A DNA stretch of 64,000 bases from Zygaena filipendulae (lineage: Eukaryota > Arthropoda > Insecta > Lepidoptera > Zygaenidae), in NCBI GenBank assembly GCA_907165275.2, contig OU015653.1:10074001-10138000 (forward strand). The letters run 5' to 3'. Positions within the stretch are counted from its first letter, which is position 1. Each line of letters begins with the position of its first letter. The notes below the pieces were generated by a model that did no database searches, had not been told where the DNA came from, and worked only from the letters and a program-made list of their open reading frames with translations. A program made the position numbers and the translations under genes. This document shows, piece by piece, positions 8,838-21,180 of this stretch.

Positions 8838-11800
8838 CTAGGTCAAGAAAAATTTCAGCATCATTAGTGCTTCATGAATAAAACTAGCTGATTTTATATA
8901 TGCCAAAGCTTCACATATTGCAATAAGCTCAGCATTCATAATGCATACATCATTGCTTATTTTAAATTTCATAGGTAATTCCAGTAGAGAGTCAAAAAAA
9001 GCAGCTCCGGTCGAACCTCCGTCCTTAGAACCGTCAGAGTATACTGTATAATAGTGACCATATTCTTCGTTGATGTACTCTTCACATACCCTTTTAAGAT
9101 ACACGGGATTATAGTGACGTTTTGCCTTTGTAACGGGGTCTATATCAATGTATATAAAGTGCGTCAAGTCCAAACCACTTACCCATGTGTTCATAGCAAA
9201 CATATCCAGCACCCGGCTAGAGTAGATGCGGAGCCTGTTCAGGGATTCGTGAATATCCAGTAACAGGGGTTTCTTTTTATCTAGGAAATACCTGCCATCT
9301 CTATACTGAAGCAGATCTTGTAGGATCTTTATTGTTACATTATTTTCTATGGATCTACATTTAAGTCAGAATTTGCTTCCCAAAAACCGTCTGCGAACAT
9401 TCAGTGGAGGAATACATAATTCACTCTCCATTACATGGATTGGGGTGGTTTTGATAAAACCTCCAACAATTCTTAACCCTTGGTTTTGAACTTTGTCTAT
9501 TTTGTACAAATGAGTTTTATAGCTATGATCGTAGAGAAAGCTACCATAATCGATTCTACTCCTTATAATAGCTATATATATTCTTCTTAAGTGTTTAGGG
9601 TGCACTCCCCATCCAGAGCCAGCCAATACCTTAAAAACATTTAAGTACTTAGATATTCTACCAGTTAACTCATTGATGTGTTTTTTACACTTCAATGATC
9701 GATCCAACCACATCCCCAGATATTTTACAGTGTCAGTCAGTTCCAGAGGAATATTATCAATAGTTAGATCTATAGGGTGTCGATTAATGCCTTTTTTAAA
9801 TATACATACTTTGCTCTTTGCTGGTGATATATCTAAAGCTGACTCCGCTAATAATCGTGAAAAATAGTTCAAAGCTTGCTGCATGACACTAGAACCTTTT
9901 TCAATAGTATTACACGATGTGTAAAGCACGTAGTCGTCTGCATACTGCGAGATTGTAACGTTTCTAATAGATTTACTAATGTTGATAGTTGCTACGTTAA
10001 ATAGTAAAGGAGAAAGTGGATCACCCTGGGCGATTCCTCGAGCTGTGCTTCTACATATACACTCGTTGTTCAATTGAATATTTAGAAAGCGCTCCTGTAA
10101 AAATGACCACAGGTAGAGGCAGATTCTCGATCCGATGCCTAGTTGGTCTAGTATACGGAGTAATGCATTTATATCTATATATATTGTTATAGGCGTTATT
10201 TATATCTATGAAACAGCCAATGGTCAAATCTCAATGATCAATGATCTTTAGCAAACCCGAGATGGATTCTAGTTATAAGATTGCTTAAATTATCGAATGT
10301 AGATTTTGTCTTTCTGAATCCTGTAGTTTCTTCGTGCAACATATTATTTTTTTTCTAGTTACCACTCAAGTCTGTTAATGATAGAGTGAAATATTTTGCA
10401 AAGGCAAGAGATCAGTGAGATTGGACGAAGAGCTGATTCACACGATGGTTCGCGACCGGGTTTCGGGATCGGAACTACACGTATATTGCGCCATTAATGA
10501 GGTATCTCACCAAACTTTATAACTGTAATATATATTTTCAATAGTGTCTCTTTACCGGAATCAGGCAAATTGTGGATCATTGAATAAGAAATGTTATCGT
10601 ATCCTGGGGCAGTATCTTTTGATTTTATACATCTCAGTAGCTCATGTTTGTTAATGGGGGATTCTAATTGCGCGTGTGGTTTTGGGCAGACATAATTCGG
10701 AGTTAAGTTACGCAAAAGTTTATTAGCCATTATCTCATCTACATGCCAACTGGCGGCTTTATACCCTTTTAACCACTTCGTCTTCTGCCACATATCACTT
10801 AGCGTTGTTGATTCATTGATCGAGGAGCCCCATGCCTCGCTTTTAGCTTTTCTCATCAAGCGTTGACTATTACCTATCTTGTTTTGTAAAATAGTAAGGT
10901 TACCTGGGGTGGGGATTTTTCTAAAAAAATTCAATGCTAAGCGTCGTTCAGCTACCGCTTTTGACAGTTCAGGTTTGCAATAAGGCTTAGGGGTAAACTT
11001 TTGAGTAGGGTCTTGGCTAATTTTGACTAAGGGTATGTGCGCATCAGCTGCATCATTAATGATTTTCATAAATATATCGTAACCGGTTTGCAAATCGGGT
11101 GGTTGTGTAAAATTTTCGAGTCTATTATGTATACTATAATCTTTATACATTGACCAGTTCGCTTTTTTAAAGTTTCTTTTTTTTAAGAATCGGGGACAAA
11201 TATTTTGGAATGACATAGAAATTATAATTACAAGAACTGCCTAATGTTTCATTCATAACGGTCCAGTCAAAGTGTAGTGTCCTATGTCCTATGTCTGCTG
11301 ACACTGCTGAAATATCTGGGGAAGTCTCCTGTAGTACACCACTTACTAACTTAGACCGAGTGGCGCTCCCATCGTTAAGAATAGCGTAGTTATTCTCCAT
11401 TATTGAGTCGAAAATCTGGATCCCTCTTAGGTCAGTCTTACACGACCAACTCGAATGGTGGCCATTAAAATCACCAAGAATCAGAGTTTTTGATGTGTAA
11501 ATGGAAAACAATTCATTTCAGTCTCCTGGAGAGGTTCGTATGGAGGGGAGGCAATAAACAGAGATAATGTTATCAATGTATTTACAGTTAAAAACTTTAA
11601 CCTGGATTAATTCTATGCCTGAATTTAAGTGTCTACTTGAACTTAGTTGTGCTTTGATGGACTTGTGCGTTACGATTGCCACACCTCCATACGAGTCATC
11701 CCTATCTTGTCTAAATATATTGTATCCATTTATTTTAAAGTCATTTACACCAGACCCTGAATCCAGCCAGGTTTCACTAAATACTACTATATGAACCTTT

Positions 11801-11895
11801 TCTTGTTAGAGTAATTGTTCTAAAGCTACAAGTTCAGGCTTAACACTTTGTGCGTTCCATTGCAGAATTATTATTTTAGAGTCCTTAACCGAATC
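8838..11895 (-). pseudogene. LINE ORF2: endonuclease, reverse transcriptase, RNase H (broken)
   Basis: The endonuclease begins ILQWNAQS near 11870, has VVFSETWLDS, a phase-compatible stop near 11810, another near 11520, and ILGDFNGHHSSWSC at about 11480. The linker and fingers region (11216-10494) contains KDTAPGYDNISYSMIHNLP. RT motif A survives as CFIDINNAYNNI near 10190 after a frameshift. Motif B is GIAQGDPLSPLLFN and the catalytic box is QYADDYVLY (10073-9366). RNase H shows YSDGSKDGGSTGAAFF and NAELIAICEAL (9212-8838) but lacks the third acidic motif. At least three frame breaks are present. Confidence 0.85.
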
Positions 11896-11906
11896 TATTT
11901 TAACTT

Positions 11907-12700
11907 TTAGCTTAAATTGAGTTTAAAAGGCAGTTCACAAATATACTGCATCACACTGGTTGTAATCCATTCCAAGCATATAGAAATTCCGTGTTTAATC
12001 TTACCGGTAGTATCTTCGTACTCATCAGAAAACATTATAGCCTTCAGTTTCTTGAGTAATTGGACAAATGTTACACCAATTCTCCTCTTGTCTCTTTCAG
12101 TATCTTTTGTTGCCTCATAGGTAAATTGGTTATCCGATGTGTTACTAGACATGTCCCAGCCATCGGTTGGTTGAGCCACTTTTTTAGTTTTCTTCTTCTT
12201 TTTCTTCTTATCTGTATCTTCTAAATCTTTGTCAGATTTTTTTTTGCATCATGGATTGGGCATTATTGTTAGCATTCACCAATAAAGGTGATCTCAGCAC
12301 CGTGGCATATGTAGGTCTATTTCGATTTTGAGTTTGCGTACATTCAGGGACTCTTGAAGATAAGATCTCTCGCTCGATCTCTCTCTCTCTCTTTCGACTC
12401 TCAGGCCTAATTGTGATTCCGGAGCTGTAGTAATTATATCTGTTTCATCACTTTCACCTATTAGAGGAACGTACATCATCATGGCTTTTCTGTAAGATGT
12501 GTTAAATTCTGCCATTATTTCTCGTACCCGTTTTTCTTTTTGGAACTGCGGACATATTCTATCTAATGCGTGGTGGTTTCCAGTACAGTTCACACATTTA
12601 AAAACTGTCACTTCGCAATTTGCATGCTTTTTGGTACACTTTGGGCAGATTTATTTTTAGTCGGGCATATTCTAATTGTGTGACCAAATCTCAAATATTG
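11907..12700 (-). pseudogene. LINE ORF1 (zinc-knuckle RNA-binding protein), broken
   Basis: Fragments in different frames make up the ORF1 of the LINE. FGHTIRICP near 12670 is one knuckle, and CVNCTGNHHALDRICPQF (12611 onward) is another, followed by the family-like KEKRVREIMAEFNTSYRKA. A Lys-rich linker lies at about 12240-12180, and a C-terminal segment (12179-11907) ends just before ORF2. A CT/GA microsatellite at about 12375-12395 sits inside. The N-terminal half is missing. Confidence 0.7.
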
Positions 12701-12740
12701 TTCTATAACATTTCTAACTCTGTTGAAAAGATCTGAACAG

Positions 12741-13208
12741 CAAATGATCAAACTAATGAAAACTTTTTTACAATAATTAAGTAAACTTTTTTTTCATTAC
12801 TCATACTCGGAAAGTAGGTCTGAAGTTGCCTGAGAAGCGGATTGAAAGGAACACTTTTCAGCCCTAGGGAGAATCACTTTCAACTGACAGCTGGATCTAG
12901 CTGGATACTGCGGAAACTCAATTTTTTTTTATGTCATAGGGGGCATACTTACTGGCCAGTAGCACACCGGTTGATTTATGTAAAATAAAATTCACTCATT
13001 TTTTTCTTTAGCTAATTCCTATTTTTATTTTGACTTTCCTTGCATTCGTAATGAAAAGCACAGTGTTATCCTCGGGAGAAAGACTTATTAAGTTATTTTC
13101 ACCCCTAGGATAACAAAGTACTTACTATTGTGTTTTCAATTCTTACAAAGGAAAATTGTGTATAAATATAATAAATATGATCTCGTTTTTTCAACTGAAT
13201 TACAGAAA
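12741..13208. other. Upstream region of transporter gene A
   Basis: No gene or repeat recognised. The last bases, CAACTGAATTACAG|AAAATGG, form a good splice acceptor just before the gene A start codon, so an untranslated first exon may lie further upstream. Confidence 0.4.
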
Positions 13209-16200
13209 ATGGTAGAGACAAAGAAACTGAAGGAGACTATCAAGAAAGATGAAGAATTCATACCACCCGATGGAGGCTGGGGTTGGATAATTATCATTGC
13301 TGCCGGACTGGCTAATGTAAGTAAGTATATTAGGTAGGTATGATAAAATACTAATATCAAAAAGGAGAAAAGATTTTTTATTTTAAAAGCTTTTATTTGA
13401 TTCGCAAAGTAGGTAGGTATTATAAGTAAAGGCAGGTACCTATTAAACTATGTTTGTTCGGGTGGAATCTTGCAACTGAATTTTGAAGCATGGTAAACGT
13501 TTAGTTTGGATAACAATGCATGGTTTATTCTTTTTAGCACATTTAAATAAAAGTTTTTATAGTATATATAGTATTTATAGTTATATAGTTTATATAGTAT
13601 TTTCGTACAGCTATATTCGTAGATAAGCTCAAAAACTACATAAGCTATTGTAAATATTATTATTAACTGCTGTTCCCCGCGGTTTCACCCGCGGTAATTT
13701 CAGAGTTCCCGCGGGAATTCCGGGATAAAAAGTTTAAAGTACCTAATGCCCTGTGTCCTTCTCTGTACGTACTCCTGACAACGTGTATGCAACATTTCAT
13801 GGTTAAGGCGTGAAAGCGTAGGTAACAAACAAACACACAATCAAACAAATAAAAAAACTCATTTTCGCATTTAAATTATTAGTTAGATAGAAAACCAGTG
13901 TCCCTGAGTTTTTTTTGTTTCTTCCTTTGTTCGTACACGTCATGCTAGGTGAGGTTATAGTCTAACTTTTATCTTATAACAAAGTCGACATAGAATGTGA
14001 AGCAGAGCTCATATTTCTTTGTAGGTAAATCATTAATTAATCACACAAACACAAACACGCACTCTCATGTTATTAGTATTAAGATTATAAGTTACTTTTA
14101 TTACCTAAGTTAAGTTCGTTTTTTGAGAGGGGGCCAGGAGTCCTATAACACAGGGTTTGCCTAGTTTAGGCTCCTGTCTCCCACAAAGTATGCTCTCTAC
14201 TTTTACTTTTTATTTGTAACCACCTTATGTATTTACTTGTTAAAATAAAGATAATTATTATTATTATCACCGGTCGCTGCCGCGGTACGCTCACTGCGAT
14301 CGCTCGAATCGCGCGTGGTGGTCACTCTTACAAACCTAACCTAACAAAGCTAGTCGGGGTGATCTCATTTATGGGGTAGACGAGTATCATAGTAAATGTG
14401 AAAATTTTATTACTTTCACCGACTTCGCTGGTGATTATTAATAATAATCGGCGATTATTTATAATCCTCGCATTTATCACATTGACCGTAATATAATATA
14501 CCTACATTAAATAACAAGTTTTTTTTTTGGTACGTTAAACAGAGTGATTTTCTTCCAGCTGTGCATACTACCGATGTTCCAGCAATTCGGGCTACTGTTC
14601 CGTGACAAGTTCACCCGGCTCGGTTTCACCAGCTCTCAGACTACCACAATCATCAACGTCAACTCGGCGCTGACCTCTTGCGTCGGTGCGTGACGCGCCT
14701 CACATGGTGGTAACTTTTCAATATCATAAGCCATCAGATCTATTTACACCTTACACCTATTAAAATATTTTATTAGGATAGATATCTATATAATAATAAT
14801 AATAATCCACTTCACAACACAAAGATCTACTTTATCCCACACTAAGCTGCGAGCTTATGTCGTGGAAACCAAGCAAACGTTGCATATACTACATATTATT
14901 ACAAATATATACGCCCAAACTGGAAAATGGAACCCTAGTGTGTTCATCACATAAAGTCCACCCCCACCGTTAATCGAACCCAGAACCTCTTGATTAGCGG
15001 TTAGGCATGATGACCTACTGCGCCAATCGGATCGTCCATGTTATATAGACTTAAATTACCCGTAAGTAGGTACTAGGTGCCCGGTGTGTTGTTGTGTTTT
15101 TATTTCCAAATAAGGCCTTTTGTTATTTATTTCGGTCCTACCTAGTGGTTACGGGTACAGGTACGGGATCAGATCACGGCAAACAAATCAATACTTCTGG
15201 TTCAAGTTAACGAATTAACTTGTTTAAATATAATTCAATGAGCTCTTCTTTAAATGTTAGTTATTAAATGGATTCAAAATCATACTTAGCTATATCAATG
15301 TTGACCTACTTATTCAAATATCTTTTACAGGGTTGGCAAATGGCCCCATGTTTAGAAAATTCAGCTACCGACAAGTATCACTGGCTGGAGCCATGGTCAT
15401 CGTGATTTCTCTCGTCATAACAACATTCTGCAACAGCTTTATTACTTACCTCATATTTTTCTCAATACTGTATGGTAAATATCACAAAAATATTCCAAAC
15501 CAACTGTTCACATACGTATGTCACAGTGAACTGGGCCCTTATTCACTATGACCATAATGCGTCACGTTAAGATAAGGCGTCACTTTAATTGCTTTTCCCT
15601 CGTGTTCAAAGAAGTTTCACGTTAAAAAAATACATTCACAATGTTTCTTTTGTCATAAAGAATATAAATTACTTATATTTTTGCATCTGGAGCGTTTGGG
15701 ATTGTGTTTTTGGGGCGCGCGTTCTGGGCAAGTAATGTTGTTGGTCATAGTAAATAGCTAGTTTAGCCCTGCTAGTTTAGAATAATGTCATAGACAAGGA
15801 TACTGTAGCTTCCAATCAACGAAAGACTATTTTAAAGCAGTTTACCATGTTGAGAGATCTATCTATACCCTCTATAAAATATTGTGTTTGATTACTATTA
15901 AACAAACAATATTATGGTCTTAATATTATTATTATTTATAATGATAACTCAGGATAAAAGAGTACCCTAGTACTTTTCTGTAGACCCTAATAACGTGTAA
16001 GCAAAATTCCATGATGCTCGGTTGAGTAATTAAGATGTATAAATAGTAAAATACTGATATAAATAATTATTATGATAAAGACTAAATTATTATTTCTCAG
16101 GTATTGGTTATGGGATAAGCAGTTCTGCTAACGCACTTGCACTTAATACTTATTGGAAAAAACGAAGAAGAATCGCAATAGGATTGTCCTGGACTATGAC

Positions 16201-19200
16201 TGGTCTGGGACCAATCATGTGGCCACATATTATTATGACATTATTTGCATATTACGGAGAATCGGGAAGTATCCTTATTTTAAGCGGATTTGCTATTCAT
16301 TCTGTGGCTTTTGCGCTATTACTACATCCTGTAGCGTGGCATGGCAAAACACTCAATTCCAGTGACGCGAAGAAAAACCTGCTGAAACCTTCAACAAATG
16401 GCATTCTAAAAAAAGCAAAAGAAAATGGCCATGTTAATAATGTAACCAAAATAAAAAACATCAGTGTATTTTCAAGTCAGTACTTATATAATGAAGATGA
16501 TCCAGTTACGCCTGGCTACGAAATAACGGATCCGGGAGTACCTATGATGATACGCGCTAATGATGGCTACTTCAGTCAATCAAGACAATCAAGAAGTAAA
16601 TTGTCGTCAGGGGAGGAATCAGTCAAGACATCTCGATTGAACTCAAAAAAAACATCTATGGCCAACTTAGCTGAAGGTCGTTCTCGTAAATCGTCAACTT
16701 TATATTTAAATGACTCTATAAAAAACTCTTCTGCTAATCTTGGAGCTGTAGCTCAAGACCGTGACTTCAAACCAAAACGTAAAACTTCTATTAATCTACA
16801 GACACAAATTCCAGAATCGGAAATTGAAGATTGCCCGACGCTAAAAGCTCCTCAAGACTTAAAAGTTGATGAAAAAGTTGTTGTTGATACAATTGATCTA
16901 GAAAAAGCTAAGTCAATGGGTGATAAGGCTGAAAAGAATGTCGTCGACAGCGAAAGTCTTAAATCTTGTAGAATAGACGGTCAGTACGGTGATAAATATA
17001 ACAAAAATAACCATAGTAATTTATCTCTAAGAAACCCGAACGATCACGATGAAAAAATGTACTTAAAGAATAACCACAGTAACCTATCTTCTAAAACTAG
17101 AAATAGGAAAAAATCTAACAACTTCAACTTTGAAAACGAGGTCTTAAAACAGGCTTCACTAAAATTGGAACAGTATTTGAAAGACAACGAAAATGATGAA
17201 GTTGTTAAGCTTAAGTTACTCCTGAATAGTAATTTAGATGATAATGTTTTTGACGAAAAGATTGAAACCATAGAAAATGTGGAAGAGGTAGAAGAAGAAC
17301 TGACATTCTGGCAAAAAGTCGCCATTTTCTTTGATTTGGATCTTTTAAAAGACTTCACTTTCATTAATTTGATGTTGGGTATGACGTTAGCATGTTTCAA
17401 TGAGCTAAATTTTTCTTTGCTAACACCATTTATTCTTGGAGATTACGGGATGAGTAAATCTGATGTTGCTCTTTTCCTGTCCGTATTAGCCGGGGTAGAC
17501 ATTAGTATACGATTCTGTGTTCCTTTTATTGCGGGGAAAGTTGGATGGGACAACAATTCTTTCTTCCTCTTTGGAGTTATGATTATGACTCTCGGAAGAG
17601 TGAGTAAGTAATGTAGTAGTAGTTCATAGAGTAAACTGAAATAGCCGTATTTTAACATTATTATTATTATGTTTAATACCGTATTTTCTTTAGTTCTAGC
17701 ACATTTCTTTGAGTATCACGCGGTGGTCATATTAGTGGCAATAATAATTGGATTCGGTAAAGGCTTAAGAACTGTCTTCATGGCACTTGTGATACCAACA
17801 TATGTGCCTTTGAATAAATTACCGGGAGCCACTGGTTTACAGCTTATAACCGCTGGTTTTGTCTACTTTACATTGGGTCCAATTTTGGGTGAGTATATTT
17901 ACTGCTGCCGTAATTAAATCTTGATGGGGTACCCACATGAGTGAATAGCAAAGAGAATCAGTGCGGTGTTGTGTTTTGCGTGAGCAATTCTACTTTTATT
18001 TATCTGTAAGCAAGTTACGTAATAGGTATACAACTAACGAAAATATACCACACAATAATTTCTAATAACAATAGTTTTACTTTTAATTATTTTCTGTTTA
18101 ACCCATGTTGTTTCACGATTGTTGTTCTGTAACATTGATTTGTTAAGGCTCGAACCACTGCAACAAATCTTGTTACCTTCACCTCTGATATTTTAGCTCT
18201 TATTGACGCTCGTATTCCTGCAGACGTTATCGACACAGACCTCAGTAAAGCCTCTGATAAGGTGAACCACACATTGCTAATAACCAAACTATCTCATTAC
18301 GACGTTGGAGGAAAGCTCTTGGAATGGCGTTCTTCATACCTTCATAACCGAACATCTAAAGTGGTGCTTGAAGATTTTGTCTGTAATGCCTATCAGACGT
18401 CCACAGGTGTCCTACAAGGGTCTCACCTATGTCCAGTATTTTCCAACCTTTTCATAAATGACATCACATCATATTTTAAGTATTCCGTATACCTTTACGC
18501 AGATGACTTGAAAATAATGAGACCTATCCACTCTGTAAATAATGCCTACCTTCTGCAGGAAGATCTTATCGGCTTGGTACAATAGTGTGATCAAAATAAT
18601 ATGAGCCTTAATACTGAGAAATGTTATCATATAACATTTTCCCGGAACAAAAACGTTTCTCATTATGATTATAAAATCAATGGTCAGATTTTGCAAGAAG
18701 TAAATATTATTCGGGACCTATGGGGTATATTTGGACCCTAAATTATCTTACACTAATCATATTGATAAAATAACCACTAAAGGCTTTAAGGTCTTGGGGT
18801 TTGTATTAAGAAATTGCAAAAATATCAAAAATCCTTCAACAAAAATAACACTATCTAACAGTTTTGTCAGGTCTGGGCTTGAATATTGTAGCACAGTATG
18901 GTCTTCTCAGTACAATGCAAGCTTGAGCGAGTCCAAAAATGTTTTGTTCATCACTTATCATATCACTGTAATAAGGCTAAGGAATAAGGATTTATCTTCT
19001 TACTCTGCCTGTTTAAATTATTTTAAAATGTATAAGTAGTCTGGGTGAGCGAAGACAGCTGCTAGACCTGATTTTTCTGTACAAATTCTTAAATGGACTC
19101 TTCAATTGCCCTGATTTGCTCCAGCAGATTAATTTAAATATTCCACGAGTTTCACCTAGACCATCTCGTTATTCTCTTCTTCTGACTAAACTGTTTCTTC

Positions 19201-19674
19201 TGAATATTTAAATAACTTATTTATAAAAAAGTTCATAAATATGTTGAAGTAGTCCTGAATAAAGATCCCTTACATTTGTAAGGGTTTTTTTATTTTTGAG
19301 TTTGGAAAGAGAGTAAATTTGTGTACATTATCGCTTCTTTCTTATGCATGTGTGCATGATCTTAATTTGAGACAGCGCCATAATTTTTCTATTATAATAT
19401 CCAATATGATATCACTACCAATGTTACAGTGTATGCTTTCTATTGAATAAATAAATAAATTGTGTTTAAAGAAGAAAGTACTTAACTAGCTTTTTAAATT
19501 TGAACGTTTGAACGCCAATGTTTTTTATTTACAGGATGGATCAAAGACAACGCATCCACAGCAGTGACCTTATACAGCCTGAATATTTTCACTTGGCTCA
19601 CAGCTCTGTCGTGGGGATTAGAAAAGTACATGACATCAAAAAGACAAGATCATGATGAAAACATTTCAGTCTGA
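13209..19674 (+). CDS. Monocarboxylate transporter-like protein A (SLC16/MFS), six coding exons
   Basis: Exons: 13209-13316, 14559-14685, 15331-15474, 16101-17603, 17694-17888, 19535-19674. All borders are GT-AG and the phases join to 738 codons plus TGA. It should be a 12-helix proton-coupled or facilitative carrier of small carboxylates. The N-terminus has PPDGGWGW, the family signature before TM1; TM5 has YWKKRRRIAIGLSW. The central cytoplasmic loop spans about residues 205-544, far longer than in vertebrate members. TM8 holds D593 and R597 (VDISIR), matching the transport Asp/Arg pair of mammalian MCT1. The TM1 lysine is replaced (LPMFQQFGLLF). ATG 13209 is the only in-frame ATG after the acceptor. 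Paralogue B follows in tandem. Substrate is unknown. Confidence 0.9.
13664..13880 (-). mobile_element. Helitron-like nonautonomous copy in intron 1 of gene A
   Basis: On the plus strand it starts GCTGTTCCCCGCGGTTTCAC, runs through AATTTCAGAGTTCCCGCGGG and ends in the A-rich AACAAACAAACAC and TTTCGCATTT blocks. This is the reverse complement of the TC...CTAG element. The CTAG end is mutated (CTGC). Confidence 0.65.
14270..14345. repeat. GC-rich interspersed block with CCTAACCTAAC
   Basis: CGCTGCCGCGGTACGCTCAC and TCGCTCGAATCGCGCG, ending AAACCTAACCTAAC, are homologous to 22945-23035. This intron 1 copy is a fragment of the same repeat family. Confidence 0.5.
14804..15037 (-). repeat. tRNA-derived SINE, antisense in intron 2 of gene A
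   Basis: The reverse complement matches the 52134-52402 SINE throughout. It has a GGCGCAGTAGG A-box-like segment, a decayed B-box (GGTTCGATTAAC), a TGTGTGATGAACACA-like middle and a 3' end TGTTGTGAAGTGGATTATT. The copy is older, with several mismatches. Confidence 0.7.
15535..15775. repeat. MITE-like repeat in intron 3 of gene A
   Basis: It starts GGGCCCTTATTCACTATGACC and ends GGTCATAGTAAATAGCTAG followed by TTTAGCCC, giving imperfect terminal inverted repeats. A second copy of the left 200 bases is at 60791-60985. Confidence 0.5.
18100..19110 (+). pseudogene. LINE reverse transcriptase fragment in intron 5 of gene A
   Basis: Translated pieces show SDILALIDARIPADVIDTDL with a KASDKVNH block (18180-18270), GVLQGSHLCPVFSNLFIND (18411-18466) and YLYADDLKIM (18490-18519). 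A thumb-like piece follows with FVRSGLEYCSTVWS (18861-18902). Frames change at about 18585 and 18725. Wording is CR1/Jockey-like, without a visible endonuclease. It lies in the same orientation as the host gene. Confidence 0.75.
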
Positions 19675-19735
19675 ACTTCAATTTAATACTAATATAGATT
19701 TGTACCTAGGTACATATATTTTTATTTATTTTGAT

Positions 19736-19741
19736 AATAAA
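19736..19741 (+). terminator. Polyadenylation signal of gene A
   Basis: AATAAA lies 62 bases after the TGA stop, the usual signal and distance for 3' end formation. Confidence 0.6.
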
Positions 19742-19822
19742 TTACTTGATAGTCAAATTGAGTAAAATTTGAAAGATTTGGTTTTACTCCCTTTACCTAC
19801 TATACGTGGAAGCTCAGAGGTA

Positions 19823-19904
19823 GAGATGGGTTTTGGTCCGGCAATTACGGACATTTTGAGTATATAGACGTCCATTAACACGCCGGACCAAAACCTATCT
19901 CTAC
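19823..19904. repeat. Compact hairpin element with 23-bp arms
   Basis: GTAGAGATGGGTTTTGGTCC plus GGC on the left pairs with GCCGGACCAAAACCTATCTC plus TAC on the right, 22 of 23 bases complementary around a 36-base loop. It sits about 80 bases downstream of the gene A polyadenylation signal. Confidence 0.65.
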
Positions 19905-19994
19905 TCAGACTTCAGAGGCAACGAATATAGACTACACGAGCTAGACAAGGATGTTAATAATAAAATCAGAAACATAAGCTAAAAGTACAGACAA

Positions 19995-20078
19995 GATATT
20001 TAATACCGACTAGATCTTTAATACCGACATGATCTTTAACACCGACATGATCTTTAATACCGACATGATCTTTAATAC
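19995..20078. repeat. 18-bp tandem repeat, 4.7 copies
   Basis: The unit is GATCTTTAATACCGACAT, with one to three changes in the first and third copies. It is a short minisatellite in the A-B intergenic region. Confidence 0.8.
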
Positions 20079-20286
20079 TTACAATATTATTGGACAAGAT
20101 TAAAATAAATTTATGACTAGGTACGTACAGTTGAATAAAAAACTCAGGAAACACAAATGGAATGGAAATTAATAAAGAAAATAATGTCTGAATACGAATT
20201 TCAGTCTGTATATGTTGCCTGTGTTGGCGCCATTTAAAAATTGTTGAACGTAAAACAACTTTTGTCTTGTTTGTTAATAGACTAAC

Positions 20287-20533
20287 CGCCGCACTCAGAG
20301 TCAACTTTAATGATTACTTTGTTAAGTACAAATAGAATTATAGATTTTTTAAACAAAACTGCCGCAATCAGACAAGTTTAATAAATTAATGTTAATTGGC
20401 ATTTAACTAATTAAGTTACATCTCATTAAATGCCACTTAAAATTAATTTACTGAACGTCTCTGATTGCGGCAGTTTTGTTTTAAAAATCTATACTTAACT
20501 AAGTAATCATTAAAGTCGACTCAGAGTGCGGCC
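20287..20533. repeat. Foldback MITE, copy 1
   Basis: Nested inverted arms are GCCGCACTCAGAGTCAACTT, AATGATTACTTTGTTAAGTA and CAAAACTGCCGCAATCAG, each mirrored on the right. The central segment is asymmetric. A second copy at 55466-55702 carries the centre in reverse orientation. No coding capacity. Confidence 0.75.
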
Positions 20534-20575
20534 GAAAAAGTTAAATCAAGTTTGATGTCCTATTGACTTGATATA

Positions 20576-20945
20576 TATACAACGTGTTAATGAATTAACT
20601 GAAAACTAGAAAGTAGTTTGCTCAGAATCTACTAGCGAATCGATCAAACTATGTTTTAATATAGGTTATATTTTTTCATTTTTACCAGCCCATCTGATAT
20701 TCAGCCCGTCTAAATTATTTATAATACAATATTGGGCGCGTACGCCGCCCGCAGCAAAAAAAAATCTAACTGGTAGGCGCGGGCGTAGCGCTTAGAATTT
20801 CGTAGATAGGTCACCTCCAAACTAATGTTGAATAACTTTTAAAGTATAAATTTTTTCGACATAAAAAATATTTTAATCATTTTATTGTTTAGATTTTTAA
20901 ATGGGGTGTATCAGGTTTTCAGTTAATTCATTAACACGTTGTATA
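20576..20945. repeat. DNA transposon remnant with about 29-bp terminal inverted repeats
   Basis: TATACAACGTGTTAATGAAT followed by TAACTGAAAAC at the left is mirrored exactly by GTTTTCAGTTAATTCATTAA followed by CACGTTGTATA at the right. The 370-bp element has no ORF. Confidence 0.7.
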
Positions 20946-20984
20946 ATAGACGCCAATATGAAGTAGATCTACGTCTTTTAAATA

Positions 20985-21180
20985 ATAGCTGTCCCACACG
21001 GTTTCACCCACGATAATTTCGGAGTTCCCACGGGAATTCCGGATTACAATATAGCCTATGTTACTCAGGGCCAATGTAGCTTTCTAATTATGAAAGAATT
21101 TTTGAAATCGGTCCAGTAGTTTTTGAGTTAAAACAAAAAAACAAAAATTAAATCTTTCCTCTTTATAACATAGAAAATGA
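20985..21180 (-). mobile_element. Helitron-like copy, degenerate
   Basis: The plus strand shows TAGCTGTCCCACACGGTTTC, TTTCGGAGTTCCCACGGG, then GGTCCAGTAGTTTTTGAG and the AACAAAAA-rich 5' side. It is a variant subfamily, also seen at 24747-25106. Confidence 0.6.

Larger units (their letters stand above)
8838..12740 (-). mobile_element. I-type LINE remnant (ORF1 + EN-RT-RNase H ORF2)
   Basis: Read on the minus strand, the order is ORF1 zinc-knuckle region, ORF1 C-terminus, APE-type endonuclease, reverse transcriptase and RNase H. A downstream RNase H in one ORF with endonuclease and RT points to the I superfamily rather than Jockey or CR1. Multiple stops and frameshifts show it is dead. The RNase H stops making sense near 8860, so the 3' end is lost as well as the 5' end, which is unusual for a simple LINE insertion and suggests later deletion. 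Confidence 0.8.

Noticed and set aside
13128..13208. Upstream extension of gene A exon 1
   Set aside because: The frame is open but starts at GTG and spans a clear splice acceptor; the ATG at 13209 aligns with gene B.
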